Assembly (NCBI RefSeq): GCF_932526225.1
Contig: NC_064036.1
Span: 3,783,501 to 3,847,500, forward strand
Reading direction: 5' to 3'
Origin: Nematostella vectensis
Taxonomy: Eukaryota; Cnidaria; Anthozoa; Actiniaria; Edwardsiidae
DNA: 64,000 bases
Shown here one piece after another: positions 12,038 to 22,312 of this stretch (position 1 is the first letter of the stretch; each line of letters begins with the position of its first letter). Under the pieces are notes generated by a model, which searched no databases, was not told where the DNA came from, and saw nothing but the letters and a program-made list of their open reading frames with translations. A program made the translations under genes and the position numbers.

Positions 12038-12510
12038 AATCCACCACCCCTAGATTTTAATCAAAATAACTAGGCCTTTTTAGACTTGTGCTGTGAGATA
12101 CACCAGTGGACTGGATCACATATATGCCATTTCTAGCAAGTGAATATCTTTAACCAAGAAAATAGTATTTTTTTTACTTGTACATGACTGGACTCATTGA
12201 TAGGGATGATATGCATAGCTTTTTTAGAAATGGTGAATATACAAGAAAAATATCAAAAGTGAGTTGACACTGCTGCTATGAATTTATAAAGGAAAATACT
12301 TTATAAAGGAAAATACTAATTTGGGCTCCCTGTGGTTTCCCCAATGGTTTTAACATAAAAAAAATTATCTGTTAGAATATCAGCCATAACTAAATGGAGG
12401 CTTGTTTGTCTATCAAGCAGAATTTGCTTACACTGTTGTATGCACCTAAGCTTGCGAAAAAGGCATTGTTCTCAGGCAGTGAGGCAAGCATAATTTTTTA
12501 GGGTGTGTTG

Positions 12511-12640
12511 GTAAACACATTGACCCCTCAACCGGCCTGTACCGGCTTTGGGAAGTACCCACAACCCAAAAAATTCATAAATTAAAAATAAACACAACAA
12601 GATGAAGATACTCAGGCATCAGTCTAAGGGATAAATGGTC
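12511..12640. repeat. Truncated second copy of the 11209 element end
   Basis: About 120 bases repeat 11212-11335 in direct orientation with few changes (AACCGGCCTGTACCGGCTTT core), then the similarity stops at about 12632. The rest of 12038-12993 has no supported gene. Confidence 0.75.
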
Positions 12641-12993
12641 TTGAGGATATGCATCCAACCAAGGTGTTGGCACTCTCACACTCTGTTAATAATTTTGAAA
12701 AGCATAGCTTCCAGAGTGAGAATTTTCCCCTTAAGACATACATAGATCCTGATTTATAAGAATCATTTTTTGTTTTTGGACAAAAGTATCAACCAATAAA
12801 GGTAAACAAGAGCAAAAGCATTTAAAAAGTCATTCTTTCTAACAGTATCATCAATGGAAAAGTTATTTTTAGAAATTTGCTTTGGAACGTTGATTGTCAA
12901 GCAATTAAAAGCAAGAAGTTTTGAATCTGGTAGATACATGTTCATTTGTATGATATCTTGGTGTTTTGTTTTGTCTTCTACTAACAGCTAGTC

Positions 12994-13775
12994 ATGGCCT
13001 ATACCTATGGGGCCCTGCCACCACCTCAAGGCACTCCTGTAGAGGAGGAAACAAAGCTGATAGGGCCTACCCCAGTAGCACCTCAACCCAAGACTCCTAT
13101 CAGCGAATTACTGGAGCTAGCCGTGCAGATGGGGATAAAAGTTGATTTTGAGCAGGTATCTGCAGTTGGAATGCCTCACAATCAGACATTCACCATAAAC
13201 TGCAAAGCTGGTGATTTTACTGGCATAGGAACTGGGCCTTCAAAGAAGAAAGCAAAGCAGAACGCTGCTTCTGCAACACTGGAAAAGATAAAGAAATCTC
13301 TTGATTTTAAAGACCATCTTTTTGTAAGTCGTCTGCTAATCACAGTATGAGAATCTGTAGTTTTACAAAATTTTGTCTATCTTAGTGTTTGTGCAAAACA
13401 CAAACCTATCACATTGTACCTTTACAGAACAAGACATCAAAAACAGCCATGGCATCTCATCTTAACTCAGTTGGTCGTCTACAGGAAGTGACTGTGAAGA
13501 AAGGCTGGCAGTACCCTGAATACAAAGATGTAAAGGCTAAGGGGCCCCCACACATGCGGCAATTTGAAATGGTTGTCACAGTTGGTACACTTACAGCAAC
13601 TGGCAAGGGGCGCTCAAAAAAGGATGCTAAGCGTAGTGCGGCCAACGCCATGCTTGACAATTTGATGAGCACAGATCTGTCTTTGCAGCCACCTAATAAG
13701 AAGATCTGCTTTACTTCAGTGGGTGGGTATAGTGAGAAGCCTGCAATAGCATTCTACAAAAACGGTAATCTTTGA
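12994..13775 (+). CDS. Two-dsRBD double-stranded RNA-binding protein (TRBP/PRKRA/Loquacious-like)
   Basis: Two exons, 12994-13323 and 13428-13775, joined in phase 0 (donor TTT|GTAAGT, acceptor TTTACAG), give 225 residues. The first dsRBD is at residues about 33-100 (TPISELLELAVQMGI start, GPSKKKAKQNAA helix with the RNA-contacting KKxAK). The second is at about 118-186 (LQEVTVKKGWQYPEY, GRSKKDAKRSAANAML). In the family these proteins partner Dicer or PKR in small-RNA and antiviral pathways. A third, protein-binding dsRBD is absent. The start has good context (GTCATGG), and CTACTAACAG just upstream suggests a non-coding first exon. A possible donor (ACG|GTAATC) four codons before the stop means the gene could continue downstream, beyond the viral element. 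Confidence 0.8.
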
Positions 13776-14260
13776 GGAGCAAATAGAGTATTAGCATTAA
13801 CAGCTTCGCAACCCCACAATAGGACCCAAGGGAAATTATCTATATTAACATATAGCCTGAATTTTAGCCAGGAGCCAACTCACACTATTGAAAATTCTGG
13901 TACTATTATGTAACGATTTTAATTCAAGATTATTCAAGTTAGTACTCCCAATGGGATGGCTTTTTACCCCGACAATTATTTGCTTATTTCTCTTTTTACA
14001 CTACATCGCTGTATAGATACAGGCCCCCATCCAGCTTTAGTCTCTTAATTTGACGAAGGGCTAAATATTGAAAACGTCAGCAAAATGATGCTGTTTACAC
14101 AGAGGTGTAAAACATTTAAACCGTGTGTTGGTTTGTTCCCATACACCTCCCTTAATAACACATTTTGTGAGCCTGGGACGGTATTTTTGGAATAGTGCCT
14201 TCTCCTTATCCTCAATGATTATGCATCCCTTCTGTAACAGCCATTAGTCTGATGTGATTA

Positions 14261-14395
14261 GAGTGGTTTTCAAAAACGTGAAATACTATTTAGTTTATTT
14301 AGTGCTAAAACACTGTAATGTCTTTGTTGTATTTTGTTTTGGCTTGACTATTACATTTAACTACATTTTGTTGCACGAGATTTTGAAAACCACTC
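14261..14395. mobile_element. 135-bp mariner-type MITE
   Basis: GAGTGGTTTTCAAAA at the left end is mirrored by TTTTGAAAACCACTC at the right, flanked by TA on both sides (14259-14260, 14396-14397). A relative in opposite orientation lies at 24949-25086. The rest of 13776-15032 has no gene. Confidence 0.85.
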
Positions 14396-15032
14396 TACAG
14401 TTTTTATAGGTAGATCGAGACAGACAAATCAAGAAGTAAAGCGATTTGAAAAGCATGCTTTAGCTTACTTCTGTTTCCTTAAACCAGTCTTTGGCCAGAT
14501 TGAACATTCAGATCTATTCGATTTTAGAGTTTTTAAATACGTTTTCTTTATCAAAAGCAAATATGTTTTATAATTTCATTCGTAGAGATATTCGAAGGAT
14601 GGTCCACTTTTATAAGCCCGATCTACTTGTATCAGTCAAACACACATGAGTTTGAAACCTCAGTTTTTGTTAAGGAGTGGCGTTTAAGTGGACTTTTTTC
14701 TTTCTTTAAATAGACGGAGCCATAAAAAAGTACTGATACTGTAAATGTTAGAAAATAAAAAGGAACAGATGAAAACAACCTTCCCCATTGCCATTTGCTT
14801 AGGATCGAACCTCATCCTGGATCAGATAAAATGAGTAAATAGATCATACTTCAAAACATACGCTGGAATACGTTATGTTATTCGTTAATAAAACATCACA
14901 ACATGTTACTTCTTGCGAGATGTTTTATACTTGACTCGTCCTAGCCCCATACACAGCTCGCTATGACATACAGTGAAAAGTATCGGGGTCCTTCCACGCT
15001 TGCGTCTATTTTGGGAATTGGTGTGTGTCTTA

Positions 15033-15282
15033 GGGGGGGACTGGGGACTTTCATAGAAACGAGTTGGAGGCGCGAATCGCCCCTCCGGGCCTCCTAGCCC
15101 CGTCTTAGGCTTGGGAGGCGCGAATCCCCCCTCCGACCCCCCAGCCCCATCCCAGGCTGGGGACTTTCGGTGACACCGAAACGCGTTTCGCGTAGATTAA
15201 TAATTGCTGGTTATTAATCTGCGTCTACGCAAGACGCACTCCGCGTAGATGAGTAATTGGCAATGGTTAGCAATCACTAATC
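15033..15282. repeat. Left terminal inverted repeat
   Basis: It matches the reverse complement of 24541-24783 over most of its length. An extra about 47-bp segment (second AGGCGCGAAT block, 15070-15117) is present here. About 55 bases found in the right repeat are missing. Several GCGTAGA/TCTACGC sites form small palindromes at 15190-15250. Confidence 0.9.
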
Positions 15283-15384
15283 CGCTGTCCATCGACAGCA
15301 GCGGGACTGGGCCTTTCATAGAAACGAGTGGGAACCTTGCAATTAGACCTCCGTCTGTCCTGTGGTATACCGAGCGTTCAAAGG

Positions 15385-15675
15385 ATGAAGCGCGGAAAAA
15401 ATTACTGCGGGTGGCTAAAGGCCGGCCATGCAAACACGTGCGGCCAGAGGTGCATGGACACCTACTGCAAGGTGCACCTCCAAAGGCTCCGTAAGGGCAG
15501 CCTCCTCCCCGTGCCGTGCAGGATCTGCGGCATAGGGACGCAGTCGGAGACGCGGTTGTGCCGCCCCTGCGGAGCGAATCGTGAAGGGCAGAGGATGCGC
15601 GGCATCGAGAGGCGCGCTTGGGAATGGTTCGCACTCGTCCTGTCTGACATCGCAGCCCGCGGTACGGCCAATTAG
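15385..15675 (+). CDS. Small cysteine-rich zinc-binding-type protein of the viral element
   Basis: 96 residues. It starts MKRGKNYCGWLKAG and holds three Cys clusters: TCGQRCMDTYCKVH, PCRICG and LCRPCG. A basic, helical C-terminus follows. The Cys/His spacing suggests a pair of small zinc fingers; a role in DNA or nucleoprotein binding is an inference. The frame is intact, unlike its neighbour. It lies about 100 bases inside the left repeat and directly before the polymerase gene, with a 40-bp sequence repeated between the two. Confidence 0.6.
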   Translation: MKRGKNYCGWLKAGHANTCGQRCMDTYCKVHLQRLRKGSLLPVPCRICGIGTQSETRLCRPCGANREGQRMRGIERRAWEWFALVLSDIAARGTAN

Positions 15676-15766
15676 AGACTGGGTGGCACAAGGCATACCC
15701 AAACACTCGTCCCGCCGGCTGTGATACGGGCAGTTAGAGACTGGGTGGCACAAGGTATACCCGAAC

Positions 15767-18700
15767 ATGGACGCTTACATAGAGGAGATCCTCAAAAGCA
15801 TGCCTGACAAAGAGGCGCCCGCCGTACTGGCAGGGTTGGTCCAGAACATCCTAGACGAGGGCATCCCCGAGGATGCCAAGCGCAAGCTGCTTAAGCCGCT
15901 CATGCCGGCGAGCTCGCGGCCAGAGGAAGTTTGGCGCGAGTTCGACCCATTGCTGCTGGAACGGCGGCAAGAGGGCCCAGAGGGCTTAGACACCGAGAAG
16001 TACTATTCTCTCTTCGTCGGCGGCGCCCATCTTCGGTTCCCAAGCGTGGACGCCACTCTTCGGGGCCAAGACATAAGCGCCGGTGTTTACCAGGAGATAC
16101 GAGATCTTGGTGGAGCAGGTGTCATTGCTCTAAAGCCGGTTATGCGGGGGCCTGATACTAATGACGACGGCTCGGTGTGGTGGGTCTCGCACGAGCGAGA
16201 GTCTCTGAGGCAAACGCAGTGCTGCCACTGGTGCTCGAGATGGTAGACCCCGACCGGCGTTACAGACTCTTCACGGTCGTTGGTAAGGCCCCCGCAGAGC
16301 CATTGGCGCCAATCACGGAGGAGGAAGGGCGCTCGAAGCACAAGATTGGTGGGTCGTTAGTCAAAAGAGCGGACCAAATCGCAGTCGGCGCCCTGGAAGG
16401 CATCGATGCGGGTATTTGTGAGAAAGGACGAGAGTACCTCGTCTACGTGAGATACGAGCTTCGCCCTTTACCTGAGCAAAATGGGGAGCCTGGGCCAATG
16501 TTTGAGCGAGAGGGGAGTGACGCCTTCGCTAACTGTGTTGTGAGCTAAGTTGCCGACTTCTTGAGGAATCGCGGCACCTCGCGCTCCCTTGGTCTAACCA
16601 AGACGCGAGGCAAGATCCTCGAGCGATTTGACAAGAAGCTAGCCACTACGGGATGCACCAAAGAAGACCTCTTTGAGATGGAAAAGAAGCTCGGGGTAAA
16701 GCTAGTAGCCGTGGACGCCCTGGGTAACGTCCTGTGGGACTCGGGGAAGTACAAGACTAAGGCGAGGGTCACTATCCCTTGCCACAATAACCACGCCTGG
16801 GCGGAGCTTCCGACCGAACCACCTGCGATCACGAGCGTCCACGGCTTAGACTTCGAGGCTGAGGGGAAGCTTCGTTCGTTATGTCAGGAGAAGGCAGCGC
16901 TTCGCGCTACCAGTGCCGCCACAAAAACGCGCGAGGCAAAAGTGCGAGAGGTGCTCATTCGCTTTATAAACAGGGCGATCCCCAGAAGCACGAGGATCTG
17001 GCTGTGCGGGCGCGTTATAGTCACGCACGAAGGCAAACTGTACTGATCGGGACAGGACGGACTGGCTATCGACAGGGCGTTTACAGGCGAGACAGGATAT
17101 GATCCTCAATGGCTCCCTGATGATCACCCAGCCTACTAAGAGTACACCGAAGCTACGCACTCGATGGGCGGTGCAATGGGGTATCGCTTCAAAAAGTGGA
17201 CCCAAAGAAAGAACATCAGGCCAGCGCCTCTTACAGGGACGTCTGGCGAGCGGCGCAGGTTGAGTCCAAAGTGTGGAATAGCAAGGAAAACTTAGGGGCG
17301 CAGCCTCATGCGCACATCGACATGCGTGCGGCGTACCTGGGATGCGAGGACAGTGTCTTCGGCGGCGCCTCGGACGCCATTGATTTGGTACGGAAATACG
17401 GCTTCCCTACGAACGTGTATCGTATCGCGGATGTTGTGGGACGGCCATTGAGCGAGGTTCTTCAACTAACCGGGGCTATTCAGCTGACCGAGTGGGAGTT
17501 CTCTGAGGCCTGCCACCCCTACACTTCCGGGAGGGCTGGATCACCACGCCAGAGCTCAAGGACCTGTTAGACTCGGGTGACCTCGTCATGGCCACGGCGA
17601 GGAAGGTGTTGTACAGCGTCGGAAAAAAGGACTCCATCAAGTTCACCCACTCCATCGCGCGCCGCCCCGGCGGCGAAGACTCGCAGTACCCCGAGGGTCG
17701 AGATCTCGCTGTCCCTTTCGTAGGCAAGTGCGCTCGCCATGGCGACGAGTCCTCGATCGTAGTCCGCGACCGTGAAGAAGCCGCGTATCTGACAAACCTC
17801 CTTGCGGGCACCGACCACTTACTTAACTTCGAGCATGCCGACGGGGCTCATCTGATCCAATACAAAGACGGCGTCCGGCGCTCACAGTGGTACCATATCA
17901 GGGCCTTCGTCTTGGCGTACACAAACATAGCGTTGCGACGCATGTTGAGGCGGATCCCTCGCGAAGACGTCCTCCGAGTGTGCACAGATGCCATATACGC
18001 AAAGGCGGTGCCCAGTGGTGTAAAGCTGGTGGAGCGAAATCCGAGGTATGGAGAGTGGCGCCACAAGAAGCCTGGGTACGAGTGGCGACCCGAAGCGGCT
18101 TGGGGTCCGAAGAAGTCGGGGAGCTTGGCAAGGGAGCCAAGCACTGCGCCGAGTCTGCCGTGCGATCTAGTGGCCGCAACCTCTGCAAATATGTATCTAG
18201 CCGGCCAAGGAGGATCAGGGAAGACCGTTTGGGCGGTGAGCATGTTCTGCGGCCGCAACGTTCTGGTGCTCACCCCCGAGAACGACCTCGCCCACGACCA
18301 TCGCAACAACCCGCGCCTCGCGGTGAAGGCTCAAACCTATCACCACTACCTCTGCATACCAGCGGAGAAGCCGATAGAGGAGTGGAGACCTTCCGAGCTG
18401 TGGCACAAACTCGACCGTCTCGCAGAAGTAATCATCATTGACGAGTGCTGTAAGGTACAGGTAGTGTGTTGTGGCGACTATGGCCAGGTCCCGCCCTGGG
18501 GAGATAAAGAGGGGCCTCACGATATGCTCAAGGAGTGGGCACAAGGGAACATCCGCTGGTTCGAGTCCGGCTATCGCTGCCTGTGTGAAGACTGCGGAAA
18601 GCCGTACAGTACATGCGACTGCGGCTCTGCCGCGCCCTCCTCCAGGCTCCACGACATAAAGGGCCGGATTTGGTGTCAGCCAGATTCCCAACAGCTTGAG

Positions 18701-19405
18701 GTGTTTGGAGAGGAGTGGGATGGGGTGGCGTTCGACGCGGCGATCGAGCAGGCCCACCCAAGCGATATGTGGGTGTGCTCGACCAACAAGATGGGGGCTC
18801 TTGTTCAGCAGCGATTGGTAGAGCACCACAGGAAAAACTACCCCCGATTGCCAGCAACCATCCGCTTTGACCCCGATCCTAGCGTCGCGCATCGTTATCG
18901 CAAGCAAGGGCGGCGGTGCCCGTGCCAGGCAAAAGGGGTGAGAAGGTCGACGCGTACAAAGGCACGGTAGTCGAGGTTCCTCTCGACGCGGTCCTTAACG
19001 GGCTTCCCCTCGAGTGGAAATACGCGGGCTGGGGAACCGTCCACCGGGTGCAGGGCAAGACTATCCAGACTCCAAGACGTTTGTTTATCATAGACCACAG
19101 CTTAGAGGGCTGGATCACGAATGCTGTATACACCGGCACCTCCCGCGTGCGGCGCGCCGACCAGGCAAAAGGGTCGCACAAAGTACACGGGACCGCACCA
19201 CGTTCTGACGGTAGACCACGTACTCGGCATGATTGCTGACGCGGAAAAGAAGTGCACGGTCTGTGGCGCTCAGCTTCTGCTTCAGGGGTACACCAAGAGT
19301 CATCCCCAATGCTTCAGTATCGACCGGCTGGACGACAGTCAGGGTCACTACAAGTGGAATGTCAGACTCACGTACCTTAGCTGCAATAGAAGGCACAAGC
19401 GCTGA
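15767..19405 (+). pseudogene. Broken family-B DNA polymerase / SF1 helicase / HNH gene
   Basis: One long coding region about 1200 codons in extent, now split by breaks near 16195 (frameshift), 16546 (stop), 17044 (stop), 17140 (stop), about 17235 and about 17515 (frameshifts), about 18910 and about 19175 (frameshifts). Polymerase part: a motif-A-like DMRAAY (about 17320) and a motif-C-like VCTDAIY (17978-17998), in which the first Asp of the usual D-T-D is Cys. Helicase part: Walker A GGSGKT (18209-18226), Walker B IIIDE (18431-18445), motif III GDYGQVPP (18473-18496), and late motifs TVHRVQGKTI and YTGTSRVRR (about 19040-19155). C-terminus: an HNH-type module CTVCG, SIDRLDDSQGH, LSCNRRHKR (19257-19400). 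Only nine codons separate Walker B from motif III, so an in-frame loss there is likely. Inferred role: protein-primed replication of the element. The protein as encoded is dead. Confidence 0.7.
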
Positions 19406-19410
19406 TCACG

Positions 19411-19941
19411 CTAGCGTGACGCTAGCTTCACGCTAGGCAACTGCGAACGCGTGAAGCCGTGCTTAGAGTACGCCGTGTAATACAACACTGGCTGTCCGGG
19501 CTCCATGACCCTGTTTATAATTGGGTATGCCTTGCTTGTCCACCACGGGTCCGTCGCTCGCCTTCGGCCGTTGTCCTGAAGGTCTTCCTCGTTTACGGCG
19601 ATGTACACCTCCGTTCCGACCTATAAGGGAACCTCTAAGGGGTTGACTCGCCCAGGGTGTTTAGGTCGGGTCGCGGGTGGTTCGGGGCTCGTGATTCTCT
19701 CCGCCAACGCCGAAGGCGTACGTGCAGGTTCATGAGCAGCTTGTTTGTCAGGTTCCGCTGACCCGTAGTTTTGCTGGGCACTAGTACTTCCTTGAGGTTC
19801 CTCCATTTGTGATGCAACTACTTGGTTGCCGAAGAAGTGGCAAGCTTTCAAATGGACGTCTTTCCTGGGATGGCAGACTCGCCACTGTGCGTTTGCGGGC
19901 AAACCACTGATGAGTTCGCGACTGCTAACTCGTGTTGACAC
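19411..19941 (-). pseudogene. Unknown element protein; possible integrase C-terminal tail
   Basis: A minus-strand frame with one in-frame stop at 19621-19623. The N-terminal part (19941 down to about 19630) is Pro/Ala/Gln-rich and looks disordered. The C-terminal 65 residues have a compact pattern: VGTEVYIAVNEEDL, DPWWTSKAYPI, GQPVLYYTAYSKHGFTRSQL. This layout (VGxxVYI, W/F-S-x-x-Y-x-I, PVLYY, RGFxRxEL) resembles the SH3-like tail that follows the rve core in Polinton-type integrases. No DDE core is visible upstream, so it would have been deleted. Assignment is tentative. Confidence 0.35.
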
Positions 19942-19974
19942 CGCGTGTCAGCGCTTGCCGTTCCGGCGGTGTTC

Positions 19975-20445
19975 ACATGACATGCTACGTGTAACGCCCC
20001 GACGGCTAAAGCCATCAAACGACCGCAGCGTAGAGACAGGCTTCCGCACAATGTGCGGAGCTCTTTGTTGATGATGTAGTCGGACACTAGGTCATTGTGA
20101 AGATCGACCACACTGTCTCTCGGCAGCGCCATGCCTACTAGCTTGGTCGGCCAGGGCATCTGTAGTCCCGCTGGCTAGAGCGGTCACGTATCGCTTCTCG
20201 TACTTCCTCACCTCCTCGGCGCTCATGCGTTTGACGTCGTCGTGAGTCAGGGCCTTGCCTACCATTTCTCTCGACTTCCCCGAGGCTACGAGAATCGCGA
20301 GTTTCTCCCTCGCGTATGCTACCTCAGTTTGCTCACCTCCGGTTGCCGTTCCGGCAGGCTGCGTCGAGCAGTCCAACGACTCGACGGCCGGGAGACCGGC
20401 GGCGCCCCCCTCAAGAAGACTCTCAAAGTATTCGTCGCTCATCAT
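19975..20445 (-). pseudogene. Unknown element protein, frameshifted
   Basis: Starts MMSDEYFESLLEGGAAGL at 20445. The mid-region is helical and charged (THDDVKRMSAEEVRKYEKRY). A frame break near 20150 moves the rest to another frame (NDLVSDYIINKELRTL, SLRCGRLMALAVGAL). I know no function. The Glu/Lys-rich first half and small hydrophobic C-terminus would fit a small virion or accessory protein; this is an inference. It lies between the ATPase remnant and the integrase-like tail on the same strand. Confidence 0.45.
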
Positions 20446-20527
20446 GCACCCCTGCCGTGGCTAAGGTGCAACGCGTGTGATCAATGCGTTATGCCCTAGG
20501 ACATACGTGGGCGGTGGTTTACTGCAC

Positions 20528-20945
20528 TTACCGTTCAACTAGGGCGATGGTATAAGGGTGACGCAAGCAAAACTCTAACTTCGAGAACTTTTTCGTCTTG
20601 AGGGCCTTCATGTACTGTTTCATCTTCTCTTCTGAGAGCTCCGCGCCGTAGTCATGCAGGATAGCTTTCATGTCGGCCTTGCTCGGGGTATAGAAGACCA
20701 CCAAGGCCGCGATGTTCTCACGGGACGGCTTAGTGATGCTGGTGAGCTGCTGCGTGATCACTCACACGCTAATACCCACGTGGCGCGCGCTGAACGCCAA
20801 GTTGACGAGCTGGTCAGAGCGCCTTTTTACGTCTTTCGAGGCCGCACAATCGTCGAGTATAATTAGCGTACTAGTGCCTTCGAAGAGAGCGGAGACAAAC
20901 CTCAGCAGTATGTCGATCTGACCCGCCTCTGGTGTGATGACAAAC
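20528..20945 (-). pseudogene. Packaging ATPase remnant (FtsK/HerA/A32 type), C-terminal half only
   Basis: Walker B LIILDDCAAS (about 20860) is followed by SDQLVNLAFSARHVGIS and, past an in-frame TGA at 20762-20764, by ITQQLTSITKPSRENIA, the arginine-finger/sensor region typical of capsid DNA-packaging ATPases. The TGA sits where a Trp codon (TGG) would be expected. The N-terminal Walker A half is absent: the frame runs directly into capsid-protein sequence upstream, so a deletion has removed it. Family role: pumping genome into a preformed capsid. Confidence 0.65.
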
Positions 20946-22205
20946 ATGGACTCTAGCTGTCCGTTCATAAGGTTCATTTGGGCGTCGGCCACCACAAACA
21001 CGTGACAGTTTACGGTACCCGTGCCGCTTGCCGTGCGTTTTATCTCGAGGTGCACACCGTCGCGGGTATTGACCAATCGGAGACCACCCCCATGGATAGC
21101 ACTGTCGTCCGTCGTTCGAAGGTCGATCCACAGAGCAAACTTGTTATCGCCATAGAACGACTCGGGGCTGATTGCCGGGGCGGCAGGCGCTCCGCTGTGC
21201 CCCCCCCCCCCCGAGGAGGGGGCGGACGAACCGCCTTTCCGCCTCCCTCCAGAAATCCGTGGGGCGCAGCCCCTGGCTGAAGACCTTGTTTGGCATGCCG
21301 TCGATTGTAACGCGAACGCTCTTGATGTCGGGGTACACGAACTTCTCAGAGTCGCGCGCCCCTGCCGTGTATGGCTCCACAAAGAGGAGCAACAGACCAC
21401 TCATAGACCTTCGCGGCAGGTTGACACTCTCGTTGATTATGCTGTCCGTCCCTTTGCTAATCACAAAGGTCTTGTGGAGGTTCACTTGCTCGTAGAAGAA
21501 CGTTGTGCCGTTTTGGTAGGCGGCGGCTGCAGACCGGGCGAGGTTGTCGTCCCTCAGGTTTTCGTATTCCAGCTCTAGATTTTTGATGCCATAGGATAAT
21601 TTGGTAGCATCGCTTCCGACTACTACCTGGTAAACCGCTGCGAGCGTGATCTCGAAGAGCAGCGCCTCGGAGAGCGCCCTTGGGTACAGTACGCCGTGGT
21701 CCGTCAGCAGAGAATGGTCTAGCGGGATGGTGTACTTCGCCCCGTGGGCGGCGTTTAGAGCGTTCTCCTTGGCGTTACTAGTCGCTTTATTGCCAGCCTT
21801 GGAGCGAAGCTTGCGCATGTTTTCTGACTGTATGCCCTGCTCCAGGCGGTCCTCTCTCTCGACCTTGGACAGGTAAAGCTCCTCATACGTCTTGAAGACA
21901 TCGTAGCGGTTGGTGTACTGGAGCGTTTCTCTTGCAAACGTGATTTTCAGGCGGCTCACGAGATTTCGGCCGACGTTCACGACGGTATTATTTGCTTGGC
22001 CTGAGATGGAGAGATCGAAACCGACCCTCAAGGAGCCAGGCACGAGCGTGACGCCTTCCGATAGCTTTGGTACCGCCACATAGAGCGTCTCGCCTGGGGA
22101 GGCCGTCGACGGGTTGAGAGTGACCCTGTGAACAGTTCTCTCGGCTTTCAACCCCAGAGGAGTTCTGGGTGTTCGCTGGGGGTCAAGTTTATCGCTGACT
22201 GACAT
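20946..22205 (-). pseudogene. Major capsid protein (double-jelly-roll type), frameshifted
   Basis: Starts MSVSDKLDPQRTPRTP at 22205. The features are those of Polinton-like major capsid proteins: an N-terminal strand-rich domain (NNTVVNVGRNLVSRLKITF), a helical insertion with KTYEELYLSK and R/K-rich GIQSENMRKLRSKAG, a LPRRSMSGLLLLF strand near 21400, and a GLRPTDFW segment. The frame breaks in a run of 13 C at 21198-21210; the last about 80 codons (FYGDNKFALWIDLRT to NGQLES) continue in another frame to about 20946. They are then joined directly to ATPase sequence. Apart from this it is the best preserved large gene of the element. Confidence 0.6.
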
Positions 22206-22312
22206 CCCTATTACGTATATTACATATATGCATAAAGTACAAAGCCGCGTGGCTATGGTGCGGACTGTTAGACATGTCTAATATAGCGTAGCACGAGTTA
22301 GGCGCAAGTATC

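Noticed and set aside
15197-15768. Minus-strand frames over the left end of the viral element
   Set aside because: GC-rich shadows; the plus-strand Cys-rich protein has the coherent motif pattern.
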